In this document: in pieces, positions 8,915 to 17,584 of the stretch | Layout of the letters: every line of letters begins with the position of its first letter | Numbering within the stretch: the stretch's first letter is position 1 | Source of the DNA: Elstera sp043721315 | Lineage (GTDB): Bacteria > Pseudomonadota > Alphaproteobacteria > Elsterales > Elsteraceae | Assembly (NCBI GenBank): GCA_043721315.1 | Contig: JAYSQZ010000034.1 | Location: 94,582-158,581, forward strand | DNA: 64,000 bases | Reading direction: 5' to 3' | Translations under genes and position numbers: made by a program | The notes under the pieces: model-generated | Database searches by the model: none | Told to the model about the DNA's origin: nothing | The model's input: only the letters and a program-made list of their open reading frames with translations

Positions 8915-8935
8915 GGCATCCTCCTGAGACATTCG

Positions 8936-10252
8936 CTAATCCGCTGGTGGGCAGTGGTTTTCGGTCAACACCCGTCCGGCCAGATAGAGCGAGCCGCAAA
9001 TCAGCACCCGCGCGCCCAGCGCTTGATCGGCCACATCGCGCAAGCCTTCAAAGACTGAATCGACCGAGGCGGCGTTGGCAAAACCAACATCCTGGGCAAT
9101 CGCCGCCAGTCGATCCGCCGGGATCGAGTTAGCTTCTTCGGGAATGATGACGGTGCGAATGGCGGTCGCGAACGGCTGCAACGGTGCCAAAAACCCACGC
9201 GGGTCTTTGGAATCAAGCATTCCAACGACGAGGAACAAGGGCCTATCGCGCCATTCGCGCAGCACCGCCGCTATGGCTTCGCCCGCACCAGGATTATGGC
9301 CACCGTCGAGCCAAAGCTCGCAGGTGTCTGGTAGTACATCGACCAGCGGGCCAGTGATCAGGCGCTGCATCCGGGCGGGATGCACCACTCGGCGCAGGCC
9401 CTCCGCCAGCGAGACGGCGGTTATCTTCTGGAAGCGCTTGCGGAGTTGCAGCGCGCAGGCCACCGCTGTCCCAGCGTTATCAATCTGATGCGCGCCGAAT
9501 AGCGCGGGTTTGGGCAGCACGAGCGTGCCGATATCGTCCTGGTAGCGCAACCCTTCCGGGCAGGCCGTTGCCGTCCACGTGCGCCCGTTCGCCAGGACGG
9601 ACGCCCCGACCGAGGCCGCGCGCAAATCAATCACCGACAAGGCTTCCGGGCTTTGCGGTCCGCTCACCACTGTAACGCCTTCTTTAATAATCCCAGCTTT
9701 TTCCCCGGCAATCGCTTCCAGCGTATCCCCAAGATAGTATTGATGATCGAGCGAGATGGGCGTGATTGCGGCCAAGAGCGGCGGGGGAATGACGTTGGTG
9801 GCATCCAGCCGCCCGCCAAGCCCTACTTCCAGCAGCAACACATCGGCGGGATATTGCGAGAAGGCAACGAAGGCCACTGCCGTCGTAATCTCGAAAAACG
9901 TAATCGGCGCGCCATTGTTGGCGGCTTCCACCCGTTCCAGCACGGCGTTTAGCGCGTCGTCGGAGATTGTGTTCCCGGCTAAATTGATACGCTCGTTAAA
10001 GCGCACCAGATGGGGCGAAATATAAGCGTGCGGCTTGTAACCCGAGGCTTGGAAAATAGATTTTAGATAAGCGACCAACGAGCCTTTGCCATTCGTGCCC
10101 GCCACATGCACGACGGGCGGCAGGCTTTGTTCTGGGTTGCCGAGCTTATCGAGCAGGGTTTGCATCCGCCCCAATGAGAGATCAATCACTTTGGGATGGA
10201 GCGTTTGCAGCCGCTTCAGCACGTCGAGGCAGCGTTCCGCAGGTTCCGTCAT
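8936..10252 (-). CDS. folC: Folylpolyglutamate synthase / dihydrofolate synthase
   Basis: FolC adds L-glutamate to dihydropteroate and to reduced folates using ATP. The 438-residue product (from ATG 10252) has the P-loop VVHVAGTNGKGSLVAYL, SPHLVRFNERI, the Mur-ligase-like ITPISLDHQYYLG and LWLDGGHNPGAGEA. An upstream extension to 10345 overlaps accD and is rejected; GGGAG lies upstream of 10252. It starts 16 bp after accD, the usual accD-folC pairing, although the trp genes often found upstream are replaced here by pyrF and ribF. Confidence 0.95.
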   Translation of the reverse strand: MTEPAERCLDVLKRLQTLHPKVIDLSLGRMQTLLDKLGNPEQSLPPVVHVAGTNGKGSLVAYLKSIFQASGYKPHAYISPHLVRFNERINLAGNTISDDALNAVLERVEAANNGAPITFFEITTAVAFVAFSQYPADVLLLEVGLGGRLDATNVIPPPLLAAITPISLDHQYYLGDTLEAIAGEKAGIIKEGVTVVSGPQSPEALSVIDLRAASVGASVLANGRTWTATACPEGLRYQDDIGTLVLPKPALFGAHQIDNAGTAVACALQLRKRFQKITAVSLAEGLRRVVHPARMQRLITGPLVDVLPDTCELWLDGGHNPGAGEAIAAVLREWRDRPLFLVVGMLDSKDPRGFLAPLQPFATAIRTVIIPEEANSIPADRLAAIAQDVGFANAASVDSVFEGLRDVADQALGARVLICGSLYLAGRVLTENHCPPAD

Positions 10253-10268
10253 CGCCGAGGTCTCCCGC

Positions 10269-11186
10269 TTAGGCCGCAGACAAGGGGGGCGATAGGGGAG
10301 GAGACACGGGAGCGGAGGATTCGAGCGCAGGCAGCGGCGCGGCACGCATCAGCAGGCGCAAAATCTTAGCCAGCGTGCCGCGCAACTCGGCGCGCGTCAC
10401 CACTGTATCCAGCATTCCGTGCTCCAGCAGATATTCGGCGCGCTGGAAGCCTTCGGGCAGCTTTTCACGCACCGTGCTCTCGATCACGCGCGCCCCCGCA
10501 AAGGCAATATAGGCCCCCGGTTCGGCCAGATGTACGTCGCCCAGCATGGCAAACGAGGCGGAAACGCCGCCCGTGGTGGGATCGGTTAGCAACACGATAT
10601 AGGGCAGCCCGGCTTCCTTCACCATCTGCACCGCAATCGTGGTGCGCGGCAGTTGCATGAGCGACAGAATGCCCTCCTGCATCCGCGCGCCGCCGGAAGC
10701 GGTAACGGCGATGAAGGCGGCTTTGCGGGCGACGGCTTCGCGCGCGGCGGCAACGAACCCATCCCCAACGCCAATCCCCATCGAGCCGCCCATGAAGCTG
10801 AAATCTAGGACCGACACGACCGCCGGAACCCCGCCAATCGTACCCGCCGCCGAGGAAATCGCATCCGGCTCGGTGGTTTTAGCGTGGGAGCGCTTGAGAC
10901 GATCCGTATAACGCTCCTTATCGCGGAACTTCAACGGATCGACGATGGGTTTCGGCATTTCCAGTTTAGTAAAACCGTCGTCTAGCATCAGCGAGAGGCG
11001 CTTGGCCGTGTCGATCCGCATGTGATTGCCGCATTGGCTGCACACGTGCAGCGAGGCTTCGAGTTCCCGGTGGAAAATCATCGTGCCGCACTTGTCGCAC
11101 TTGACCCATAGGTTATCGGGAATCTCAGCGCCCCGACTGACCAGCGCGCGAATTTTCGGACGGACGAAATTGGTCAGCCAATTCAT
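10269..11186 (-). CDS. accD: Acetyl-CoA carboxylase carboxyltransferase subunit beta
   Basis: AccD, 305 residues, forms the carboxyltransferase with AccA and transfers carboxyl from carboxybiotin to acetyl-CoA to make malonyl-CoA. The N-terminal zinc ribbon has CDKCG and CSQCG. The crotonase-like core shows SFMGGSMGIGVGD and ASGGARMQEGILSLMQ. The start is ATG 11186 (MNWLTNFVRPKI) with AAGGG upstream; an extension to 11213 is not family-like. A short Pro/Ser-rich tail ends the protein. Confidence 0.96.
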   Translation of the reverse strand: MNWLTNFVRPKIRALVSRGAEIPDNLWVKCDKCGTMIFHRELEASLHVCSQCGNHMRIDTAKRLSLMLDDGFTKLEMPKPIVDPLKFRDKERYTDRLKRSHAKTTEPDAISSAAGTIGGVPAVVSVLDFSFMGGSMGIGVGDGFVAAAREAVARKAAFIAVTASGGARMQEGILSLMQLPRTTIAVQMVKEAGLPYIVLLTDPTTGGVSASFAMLGDVHLAEPGAYIAFAGARVIESTVREKLPEGFQRAEYLLEHGMLDTVVTRAELRGTLAKILRLLMRAAPLPALESSAPVSPPLSPPLSAA

Positions 11187-11244
11187 ACCCTTAAAGCTCC
11201 TCTCTGTCGGCACATCGTGCCGATACCATTTCCAGTTAGGCGCA

Positions 11245-12000
11245 TCACGCCGCTGCCATCATGTCGTCGCGCACCCGGCGGGCGGCGTCTGCGGGGTCGC
11301 GCGCGGCGGTAATGGGCCGTCCAACGACCAACAAGCTGCCGCCCAAACGCACGGCTTCCCCCGGTGTCACGATCCGTTTTTGGTCGCCCGCGTCGGCCCA
11401 AGTCGGACGAATGCCAGGAACCACCAACAGCGGCTTCGGCCCCAAACGAGCGCGGAGCAAGGCCGCTTCCTTCGCCGACGAAACCACCCCGGCCAAACCA
11501 CTTGCAATCGCAAGCTGCGCCAAGCGCACGACCTGATCGGGCAGGGGACCGAGTTGGCCAGTTTGCTGCAAATCCTCATCACCCAAGCTGGTCAGCACGG
11601 TTACGCCGACGATGCTTGGCACGGGAACCCCTGCTTTCGCCGCTGTTTCCTGAGCGCTCTCAACGGCCGCCCGCAGCATGGCACTGCCGCCGCTGGCGTG
11701 GACCGTCATCACCGCAACCCCCAACCCCGCCACGGCACGCACCGCGCCTGCGATTGTATTCGGAATATCATGCAGCTTCAAATCGAGAAAAATCGGCAGG
11801 CCAACGCCTTGAATAGCGCGCACGCCCGCCGGGCCGTGGGCCAGAAAAAACTCTAACCCCAGCTTCACGCCATCCACATGCCCCGCTACCTGCCCTGCCC
11901 ACAGACGGGCTTGGGCGAGATCGACAGTATCGAGGGCACAATAAAGCTGTGCGGCTTGAATGTTTGCGCCGTACACCGACGCAGGTTTTATAGCGGTCAT
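11245..12000 (-). CDS. pyrF: Orotidine 5'-phosphate decarboxylase
   Basis: PyrF, 251 residues, decarboxylates OMP to UMP in pyrimidine synthesis. The core motif IFLDLKLHDIPNTIAGA contains the catalytic Lys-Asp array, and the phosphate-binding end has LVVVPGIRP and LGGSLLVVGRPITAARDP. The gene lies 12 bp after ribF and 58 bp before accD on the same strand, so all are probably co-transcribed. The first about 25 residues form a slightly long N-terminal extension. Confidence 0.95.
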   Translation of the reverse strand: MTAIKPASVYGANIQAAQLYCALDTVDLAQARLWAGQVAGHVDGVKLGLEFFLAHGPAGVRAIQGVGLPIFLDLKLHDIPNTIAGAVRAVAGLGVAVMTVHASGGSAMLRAAVESAQETAAKAGVPVPSIVGVTVLTSLGDEDLQQTGQLGPLPDQVVRLAQLAIASGLAGVVSSAKEAALLRARLGPKPLLVVPGIRPTWADAGDQKRIVTPGEAVRLGGSLLVVGRPITAARDPADAARRVRDDMMAAA

Positions 12001-12012
12001 GGGGCCATTCTT

Positions 12013-12987
12013 TTAACAGAACGCTGCCAGCTTGTCGCGAGCCGCGTCAACATCGAGGCCAATCTGGCGAGTGAGCGCCGTCAGCCCATCGAATTTCTGT
12101 TCTGGCCGCAGGAAATGGCGCAGGGCGACCGTGAGCTTGCGGCCATAAAGATCGCCCGCAAAATCAAACAGATGCACTTCCAACCGCTCGGCCTGCCCCG
12201 CCACCGTAGGCCGCCGCCCAAGGTTGGCGACGCCGTGATAGAACTGCCCATCGGCTTCCACCGTAACCGCATAGACGCCTAACGCCGGGCGCAGATACTC
12301 GCCTAAGTCGATGTTTGCCGTGGGGAACCCAAGGGTCCGCCCGCGCTTATCGCCGTGACGCACGCGGCCCGTGATGGTGAACGGTCGCCCGAGCAGCGCC
12401 GCCGCCTCTTCCACCCGGCCCGCGCGTAAGTGATCGCGAATCAGGGTCGAGGCAAACGCCTCCCCCGCCCCATCTCCCTCGGCCCGGCGTTGCGGGGGCA
12501 GCGCGGAAACCGTGAACGAACCCGCCGCGCTCAAGGTGCCCGCGTTCCCGGCGCGCCCGCGCCCAAAACAGAAATCATGCCCAATGGCGACATGGCGCAC
12601 GCCAAGCCCATCAATCAACACGCGCTGAATAAAATCGTCCGGCGTTTGTTGGGCGAACGCCGGAGTGAAGCGCAAGGAGAGAACCGCCGCCAGCCCTAAC
12701 TCCGCCAGCGCTTTGATCTTCGTCATCCCCGGCGTCAGGCGGAAGGGGTCGGGCGAGCCTTTGCCATTGAGGCGAGCGAATAGGCTGCGCGGGTGCGGCT
12801 CGAAGGTGAGGGCCAACAGCGGCAACCCCTGCGCCTCGGCAACAGCCCGCGCCGCCGCGATCACCGCGCGGTGGCCCAAATGGACCCCATCGAAATTACC
12901 AACCGCCACTGCCCCACCCCGCAGGTGTTCGGGCAGAGAGGTTAAATCGCGCAACAAACAGGTGCCCTGTGCCGGGGTCCGGGTCAT
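12013..12987 (-). CDS. ribF: Bifunctional riboflavin kinase / FAD synthetase
   Basis: RibF, 324 residues, makes FMN from riboflavin and then FAD. The N-terminal adenylyltransferase has AVGNFDGVHLGHRAVI, EPHPRSLF and AIGHDFCFGRGRAGN. The C-terminal riboflavin kinase has GRVRHGDKRGRTLGFPTANI and GVYAVTVEADGQFYHGVANLGRRPTV. AGGATTTCGG precedes the ATG. It heads the five-gene minus-strand series. No FMN riboswitch is evident upstream. Confidence 0.96.
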   Translation of the reverse strand: MTRTPAQGTCLLRDLTSLPEHLRGGAVAVGNFDGVHLGHRAVIAAARAVAEAQGLPLLALTFEPHPRSLFARLNGKGSPDPFRLTPGMTKIKALAELGLAAVLSLRFTPAFAQQTPDDFIQRVLIDGLGVRHVAIGHDFCFGRGRAGNAGTLSAAGSFTVSALPPQRRAEGDGAGEAFASTLIRDHLRAGRVEEAAALLGRPFTITGRVRHGDKRGRTLGFPTANIDLGEYLRPALGVYAVTVEADGQFYHGVANLGRRPTVAGQAERLEVHLFDFAGDLYGRKLTVALRHFLRPEQKFDGLTALTRQIGLDVDAARDKLAAFC

Positions 12988-13188
12988 CCGAAATCCTTTT
13001 GCGTCTTCAAGACATCACCTTAGAGGCTGTTATAGGCAGGCAAAACCGTTCCGGCAACGGCCCCGCGCGCCTCCAAAGCCGTCAGGAACATCACAGCCGC
13101 GCATTTTGGCAAGCATTTTAGGTTGACTTTTATGAGCATTATAGTAGGCCAAACGCTTAAATGCCGACCCACTTGACGGAGAACACCC

Positions 13189-14241
13189 GTGTTCGAGCGC
13201 CTAAGCGTGCTGATAATCGAAGACAGCCCCTTTTTCCGAGGGATGCTGGCGGAGATTCTGCGCGCGCTCAAAGTGGGCCGGATCGTGGCGATGGAAGAGG
13301 GGGGGGGCGCGATTACGCACCTGCGCTCCATCGGCAAGAATGCCGCCGCCGCGCAAGCGTTGGTGCCCGATCTCATCATCTGTGATTACATCATGTCGCC
13401 GATCAATGGCGCGATGGTGCTGCGCTGGGTGCGCCAAAGCGAAGATTCGCCAGATCGTTTCATCCCCTTCGTCATGATTTCCGGGGCCGCTGACGGCGAT
13501 AAAGTGCGCGAAGTGCGCGATTTAGGCGTGACTGAGTTTCTGGCCAAACCGTTTTCGGTTAAAGCCGTCGCCAATCATATGATTTCCGCCATTGATGCGC
13601 CGCGCCCGTATATCTACACGCGCGACTATTTCGGCCCCGACCGACGCCGCCAAGTGCGGCCTTATAATGATGTTGACCGCCGGATTGCTACCGAGAAAGA
13701 CCTGGAAATCCTCTACAGCGGCTCGCGCTTACGCTCGGTCAACCCGAATGCTAAAGCCTTTGTGTTCAAACTGCCGAACCGCTTGCGCGAGAAAATCGCG
13801 GGCATTGGGCGGGGGCCGTTGGTTATCGACCCCAGCTTGCTGCACCAGGCCGAACAGCAGTTGGACCGGATGGAGGAAGATTATTCGGATTGGGTGCGCG
13901 GCTCAATCCAACAGCTTTACGAGGCCCACCGTTCGGGCCGCGCGCTGGACCCGCGCAAACGGATTATTCCGATCCAAAGCATCAACAAGATCGCCCATGA
14001 TCTGCGCGGCCAAGGCTCCACCTTCGGCTACCCGCTGATTACGGTCTTCGGGCGGTCTTTGTATGAATGCACGCTGGATATTTCTGAGGCCAGCGACCAG
14101 CTTTTCGAGTTCATCCGCACTCATATCGACGGGATCAACGCCGTAATTCGCGAAAAAATCAAAGGCGAAGGCGGGCAGATGGGCAAGGATCTCATTACCA
14201 GCCTCGAGCGCGCGCGCGACCGGCTGATGGTAACGCATTAG
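13189..14241 (+). CDS. Response regulator with receiver domain and long unassigned C-terminal domain
   Basis: A 350-residue protein. The receiver domain (1 to about 135) has acidic residues in LIIEDSPFF, the phosphoacceptor aspartate in LIICDYIM, and the conserved Ser and Lys in FVMISGAA and FLAKPFS. A linker FGPDRRR follows, then about 190 helical residues with no DNA-binding or output motif I recognise. Such receivers with a FGPDRRR linker occur in alphaproteobacterial two-component networks. The start is GTG 13189. A nine-G run lies inside the coding sequence at 13299-13307. No kinase is adjacent. Confidence 0.75.
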   Translation: MFERLSVLIIEDSPFFRGMLAEILRALKVGRIVAMEEGGGAITHLRSIGKNAAAAQALVPDLIICDYIMSPINGAMVLRWVRQSEDSPDRFIPFVMISGAADGDKVREVRDLGVTEFLAKPFSVKAVANHMISAIDAPRPYIYTRDYFGPDRRRQVRPYNDVDRRIATEKDLEILYSGSRLRSVNPNAKAFVFKLPNRLREKIAGIGRGPLVIDPSLLHQAEQQLDRMEEDYSDWVRGSIQQLYEAHRSGRALDPRKRIIPIQSINKIAHDLRGQGSTFGYPLITVFGRSLYECTLDISEASDQLFEFIRTHIDGINAVIREKIKGEGGQMGKDLITSLERARDRLMVTH

Positions 14242-14294
14242 GATTTACGACTTATTGATAGTAGCAAAAACAAACCAAATAGTTTATAAAAATA

Positions 14295-14328
14295 GTAGAA
14301 GGAGCGCCTCAAGAGACGCCCCTTCTAC
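14295..14328 (+). terminator. Imperfect stem-loop after the response regulator
   Basis: GTAGAAGG at 14295-14302 pairs with CCTTCTAC at 14321-14328 around a partly paired centre. There is no clear T-run, so termination is uncertain. It lies at the left edge of the low-GC insert. Confidence 0.35.
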
Positions 14329-14409
14329 GCGTCAGGTGTGCGCTACGGAAGACCAAGCTGCCCACATATTCCCAACGTTGCATCTTCAACATGATGGATT
14401 TATCGACGA

Positions 14410-15207
14410 ATGTCAATACGTCTGCAAGAAAATGAGATTGCCCAAGTCATTGAGCTGCTTTCTCTGGAGAGATTATCAGTTTTCAGAAACACACAAAGAG
14501 ATGATATTAGTTTAATAACAATACATGCACAAGTAATGACAATTTCTGCCGAAATTATGCCGATAATTAGTTTAATAGAGATTTTTTTAAGAAACGCAAT
14601 ATCAAATAAAATTGAAAACACGTTTAATTCAAAAGATTGGCTCATAAATCCAATATCGGGATTACATTGGAAAACATCAGAAGAGAAAAAAATAAAGGAT
14701 GCGAAAAAGGCAGCTCAAAAAGCACTATATAGCAAGATGAAATCTCGTCAGAAAATAACGCTAGATATCAATATATCACCCAACATCTTATCAAGCAACC
14801 CTAGCCACATAAAGAAAATAAAGCTCAGGCAAGGGGGAATTATAATTACAAACGACCAAGTGATTGCTCAAATGACAATTTTCTTTTGGAAGAGGCTTTT
14901 ATCAGACGATTACGAAGCAACCTTATGGAAAAGGTGCTTAAGGAAGATTTTTCCTAACAAATCGATTGACAGATCAATTGTCGGCGCTCACCTTGAAGTA
15001 ATCTATCAATCCAGAAATAGAGTCGCTCATCATGAACCTATATATGGCAATCGATTAACAAAATTAATCGAATCTATGGAATTTATATGCTCTAATTTTC
15101 TGAATGAAAGCCCGGAAACATACGATGGGATATTAAAGATATTACTATCTAAAAATATTGTTTCATTAAAAAATGAAGCGGACATATTGAGTGGCATACT
15201 TCAATAG
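14410..15207 (+). CDS. Abi-like (Abi_2/AbiD-F type) protein with HEPN RX4-6H motif
   Basis: A 265-residue, lysine- and isoleucine-rich protein resembling the Abi_2 family of phage-exclusion proteins. Evidence is the N-terminal SLIEIFLRNAI segment and a C-terminal RNRVAHHEPIY, which fits the HEPN RNase motif RX4-6H. AbiD/AbiF homologues are thought to act as HEPN ribonucleases that abort infection. The base composition is strikingly AT-rich against GC-rich neighbours, marking recent transfer. It stands alone as a single-gene insert between the response regulator and the DUF2244 gene. Only a weak ribosome site precedes the ATG. Confidence 0.68.
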   Translation: MSIRLQENEIAQVIELLSLERLSVFRNTQRDDISLITIHAQVMTISAEIMPIISLIEIFLRNAISNKIENTFNSKDWLINPISGLHWKTSEEKKIKDAKKAAQKALYSKMKSRQKITLDINISPNILSSNPSHIKKIKLRQGGIIITNDQVIAQMTIFFWKRLLSDDYEATLWKRCLRKIFPNKSIDRSIVGAHLEVIYQSRNRVAHHEPIYGNRLTKLIESMEFICSNFLNESPETYDGILKILLSKNIVSLKNEADILSGILQ

Positions 15208-15211
15208 GGTA

Positions 15212-15724
15212 CTATAATTTCAAAGAGGTGAGTGCAGCCCGCAATGCTCCCGCTAGCCGTTCCCGTTCGGCAGGCGGAAGGAAGCTGCCCACCTGCGTTC
15301 CGCGCCCGTGGCTCCACAGCGTGAGCGGGGTTGAGGGGGCTGCGGGTTCTTCCAGCTCCACCCGCAGCCAATAGGGGCGTAGGGTTTCGGTTTCGCCCCG
15401 GCCTGTCGGATCAATGCGCTGGATCGTTAGCCAATCGGCGGTAAGGCGCAGCTTCTCCCGCCGCCGCGCCGCCCGGTAGGACGCGCGAAACGCGGCGTAG
15501 ATCAGCAGCACATCCACACCCATAAAACCAATCACCGGCCAGGCCCCGGCCACGAATACGGCCCCGCCCGCAATCACGTTCACACCAATCACCGCCGCCA
15601 TCAGCACGCGAAACCCTTTTACCGAAAGCGAACGGTGCGGGCGCAATTCGGCATCGAACAGCACGGGTCCGGTATCGGGTATGGCCTCGGGGCCATCGGG
15701 GGCGAAGAGCGGGGCTTGCGTCAC
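15212..15724 (-). CDS. DUF2244 integral membrane protein
   Basis: A DUF2244 protein of 170 residues if GTG 15724 is the start. It has two adjacent hydrophobic segments (VLMAAVIGVNVIAGGAVFV and VIGFMGVDVLLIYAAF) followed by RASYRAARRREKLRLTADWL and a C-terminal soluble domain ending in an Arg-rich helix. The function is unknown; homologues are widespread in alphaproteobacteria and commonly divergent from nth, as here. An open frame to 15835 would overlap nth and is less likely. No strong ribosome site marks the start. Confidence 0.72.
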   Translation of the reverse strand: MTQAPLFAPDGPEAIPDTGPVLFDAELRPHRSLSVKGFRVLMAAVIGVNVIAGGAVFVAGAWPVIGFMGVDVLLIYAAFRASYRAARRREKLRLTADWLTIQRIDPTGRGETETLRPYWLRVELEEPAAPSTPLTLWSHGRGTQVGSFLPPAERERLAGALRAALTSLKL

Positions 15725-15789
15725 GATAGACTTGATCTTGCGCCGCAGACCGGCAAAGTCAACGCTTGCCGCTGCCGCCCGAGGATACA

Positions 15790-16497
15790 ATGGCCGACCC
15801 CCAACATCCCCCCTCCCAAAAAATCCAGTCCCCAAAAATGACGAAAGCCGCCATCGAAGGGTTTTTCGCGACCCTCGCCGCTGCCAACCCGGAACCGAAA
15901 ACCGAGCTTGAGTTCACGAGCGCTTTCACGCTGCTGGTCGCGGTCGTGCTGTCGGCTCAGGCAACCGACGTGTCGGTGAATAAAGCCACGCGCGGTCTGT
16001 TCGCGGCAGCAGCCACACCGGAGGCAATGGTGGCTTTGGGGGAAGCCGGTATTCGCGACCACATCAAAACCATCGGTTTGTTCAACGCCAAGGCCAAGAA
16101 TGTGCTGGCCCTCAGTCAGCAGTTGATCGCCAACCACGCCAGCGCGGTTCCCGGCACGCGCGAGGCTTTGGAAGCCTTGCCCGGCGTGGGGCGCAAAACC
16201 GCGAATGTGGTGCTGAACGTCTTCTTCGGGCAAGCAACCATGGCGGTCGATACGCACATCTTCCGCCTCGGCAACCGTACGGGCCTGGCCCCCGGTGCAA
16301 CCCCGCTGGCCGTGGAAGAGGGGTTGCTGAAGCGCATCCCAAAACGCTGGCTGCTCCACGCTCACCACTGGCTCATTCTGCACGGGCGCTATATCTGCAA
16401 GGCCCGCAAGCCAGAGTGTTTTCGATGCCCGGTGGTTGAATTTTGTCGGTATGGGGGGAAGGATGCCGTCGGTGGAGTAGATCACCTGCCCCCTTGA
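15790..16497 (+). CDS. nth: Endonuclease III
   Basis: Base-excision-repair glycosylase/AP lyase for oxidised pyrimidines, 235 residues. It has the helix-hairpin-helix ALPGVGRKTANVV with catalytic lysine, VDTHIFRLGNR with catalytic aspartate, and the C-terminal 4Fe-4S ligands spaced C-X6-C-X2-C-X5-C (CKARKPECFRCPVVEFC). GAGGAT precedes the ATG at 15790. The first about 16 residues are a nonconserved Pro/Gln-rich lead; the conserved region begins at Met 15838. Confidence 0.95.
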   Translation: MADPQHPPSQKIQSPKMTKAAIEGFFATLAAANPEPKTELEFTSAFTLLVAVVLSAQATDVSVNKATRGLFAAAATPEAMVALGEAGIRDHIKTIGLFNAKAKNVLALSQQLIANHASAVPGTREALEALPGVGRKTANVVLNVFFGQATMAVDTHIFRLGNRTGLAPGATPLAVEEGLLKRIPKRWLLHAHHWLILHGRYICKARKPECFRCPVVEFCRYGGKDAVGGVDHLPP

Positions 16498-16609
16498 TGA
16501 ACCGCGCGCCAAGTGCCATGTAAGTGGGGTTAACCGATGCTCCCCAATGCCGTTTTGACGGGTTGGAGGGCTAACACCCGCTCGCTTTATCTGAAGGAGA
16601 AGGGATTTC

Positions 16610-17065
16610 ATGACGCGCGTTTCAGTGCTTCACTCGCCGTTTCTCTTGGGCTTTGAACACGTCGAGCGCACGCTCGACCGGATCGCCAAGGGAGCCAATG
16701 AGGGCTATCCGCCCTATAATATCGAGCAAACAGGCGAAGATCGGTTGCGGATTACCTTGGCGGTTGCCGGGTTCCGCCGCGAGGATTTGTCCATCCAGAT
16801 CGAGAATAACCAACTCGTGATCCGAGGGCGTCAGCAAGACGATTCCAACCGCGTTTTCCTGCACCGGGGCATTGCCGCACGGCAGTTTCAGCGGACGTTT
16901 GTGCTGGTGGAAGGCATTGAAGTGATTGGGGCCGAGATCGACAACGGTCTGCTGAACGTCGATCTACACCGGCCTCTTCCAGAAGTGACCGTGCGGACGG
17001 TGGAAATCAAAACCCCGCCGAAAGCCACACCGAAAGCGCCCACCCTGGACGTAGCCCCCGAATAG
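16610..17065 (+). CDS. Small heat-shock protein (Hsp20/IbpA type)
   Basis: A 151-residue alpha-crystallin-domain chaperone that binds unfolding proteins without ATP. It has YPPYNIEQTGEDRLRITLAVAGF and the beta-sandwich region to about residue 125; the usual C-terminal I-X-I anchor is not obvious. AAGGAGAAGGG precedes the ATG. A DUF1150 gene follows about 200 bp downstream, a conserved alphaproteobacterial pairing. The short upstream region could fold over the ribosome site, but the evidence is weak. Confidence 0.9.
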   Translation: MTRVSVLHSPFLLGFEHVERTLDRIAKGANEGYPPYNIEQTGEDRLRITLAVAGFRREDLSIQIENNQLVIRGRQQDDSNRVFLHRGIAARQFQRTFVLVEGIEVIGAEIDNGLLNVDLHRPLPEVTVRTVEIKTPPKATPKAPTLDVAPE

Positions 17066-17094
17066 CCGCATCGGCGCGATGTTTGTTACACGCG

Positions 17095-17139
17095 CCGTAA
17101 GATCTCTTTAAGGATTTTCCCGTCACAGTGATCTTACGG
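17095..17139. other. 10-bp inverted repeat between hsp20 and the DUF1150 gene
   Basis: CCGTAAGATC at 17095-17104 pairs exactly with GATCTTACGG at 17130-17139 across a 25-nt loop. There is no T-run after it, so it may be an operator or an RNA structure rather than an intrinsic terminator. Confidence 0.45.
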
Positions 17140-17260
17140 AGGGGACAAAGCCCCCCCATCTCAGTGATACTGGGTAAGTGATGCTGAACCCGTGTCACTG
17201 TCGTTGGAGCCGGGCCAAGGGCAGGCTCACACGAAAGGTCAGAGAAGAAAGGACGATACT

Positions 17261-17476
17261 ATGGTGTTCATGCAACGCCCTACCAGTTTTACCCCCAGCG
17301 ATTTTGCCGCGCTTGGTTCCGGCGGTGTCGCCTATGTGAAGCCGGTTATTCATGACGGCCAGCCCGCCTACGGAATCTTCGGGGCCGACGGCACGGCGAT
17401 GGCCATTGCCACCAGCCGCGATCTTGCCCTGGCCGCGATCAAGCAGAATGATTTGGAGCCGGTTGACGCGCATTGA
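17261..17476 (+). CDS. DUF1150 family protein
   Basis: A 71-residue DUF1150 protein: FAALGSGGVAYVKPV, then YGIFGADGTAMAIATSRDLALAAIKQNDLEP. The ATG at 17261 has AGAAAGGAC upstream; an in-frame extension to 17192 is not family-like. Function unknown. It follows a small heat-shock gene in many alphaproteobacteria, suggesting a stress-related role. Confidence 0.85.
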   Translation: MVFMQRPTSFTPSDFAALGSGGVAYVKPVIHDGQPAYGIFGADGTAMAIATSRDLALAAIKQNDLEPVDAH

Positions 17477-17584
17477 TAACGCCATGTAAGGCGCAATTTC
17501 GTTCAAGACCCCGCGCAGCCTAATCCCCTAGCCTTGTTCTCTGTGCCGGTCCTGTTGATCGGCCGAGCGTATGAGGGGGTTCTC

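Noticed and set aside
10253..10345. Longer FolC N-terminus
   Set aside because: It overlaps accD, is Pro/Arg-rich and lacks family similarity.
12988..13188. FMN riboswitch or clear promoter upstream of ribF and the response regulator
   Set aside because: No conserved riboswitch sequence was visible. TTGACT at 13123-13128 lacks a well-placed -10 box.
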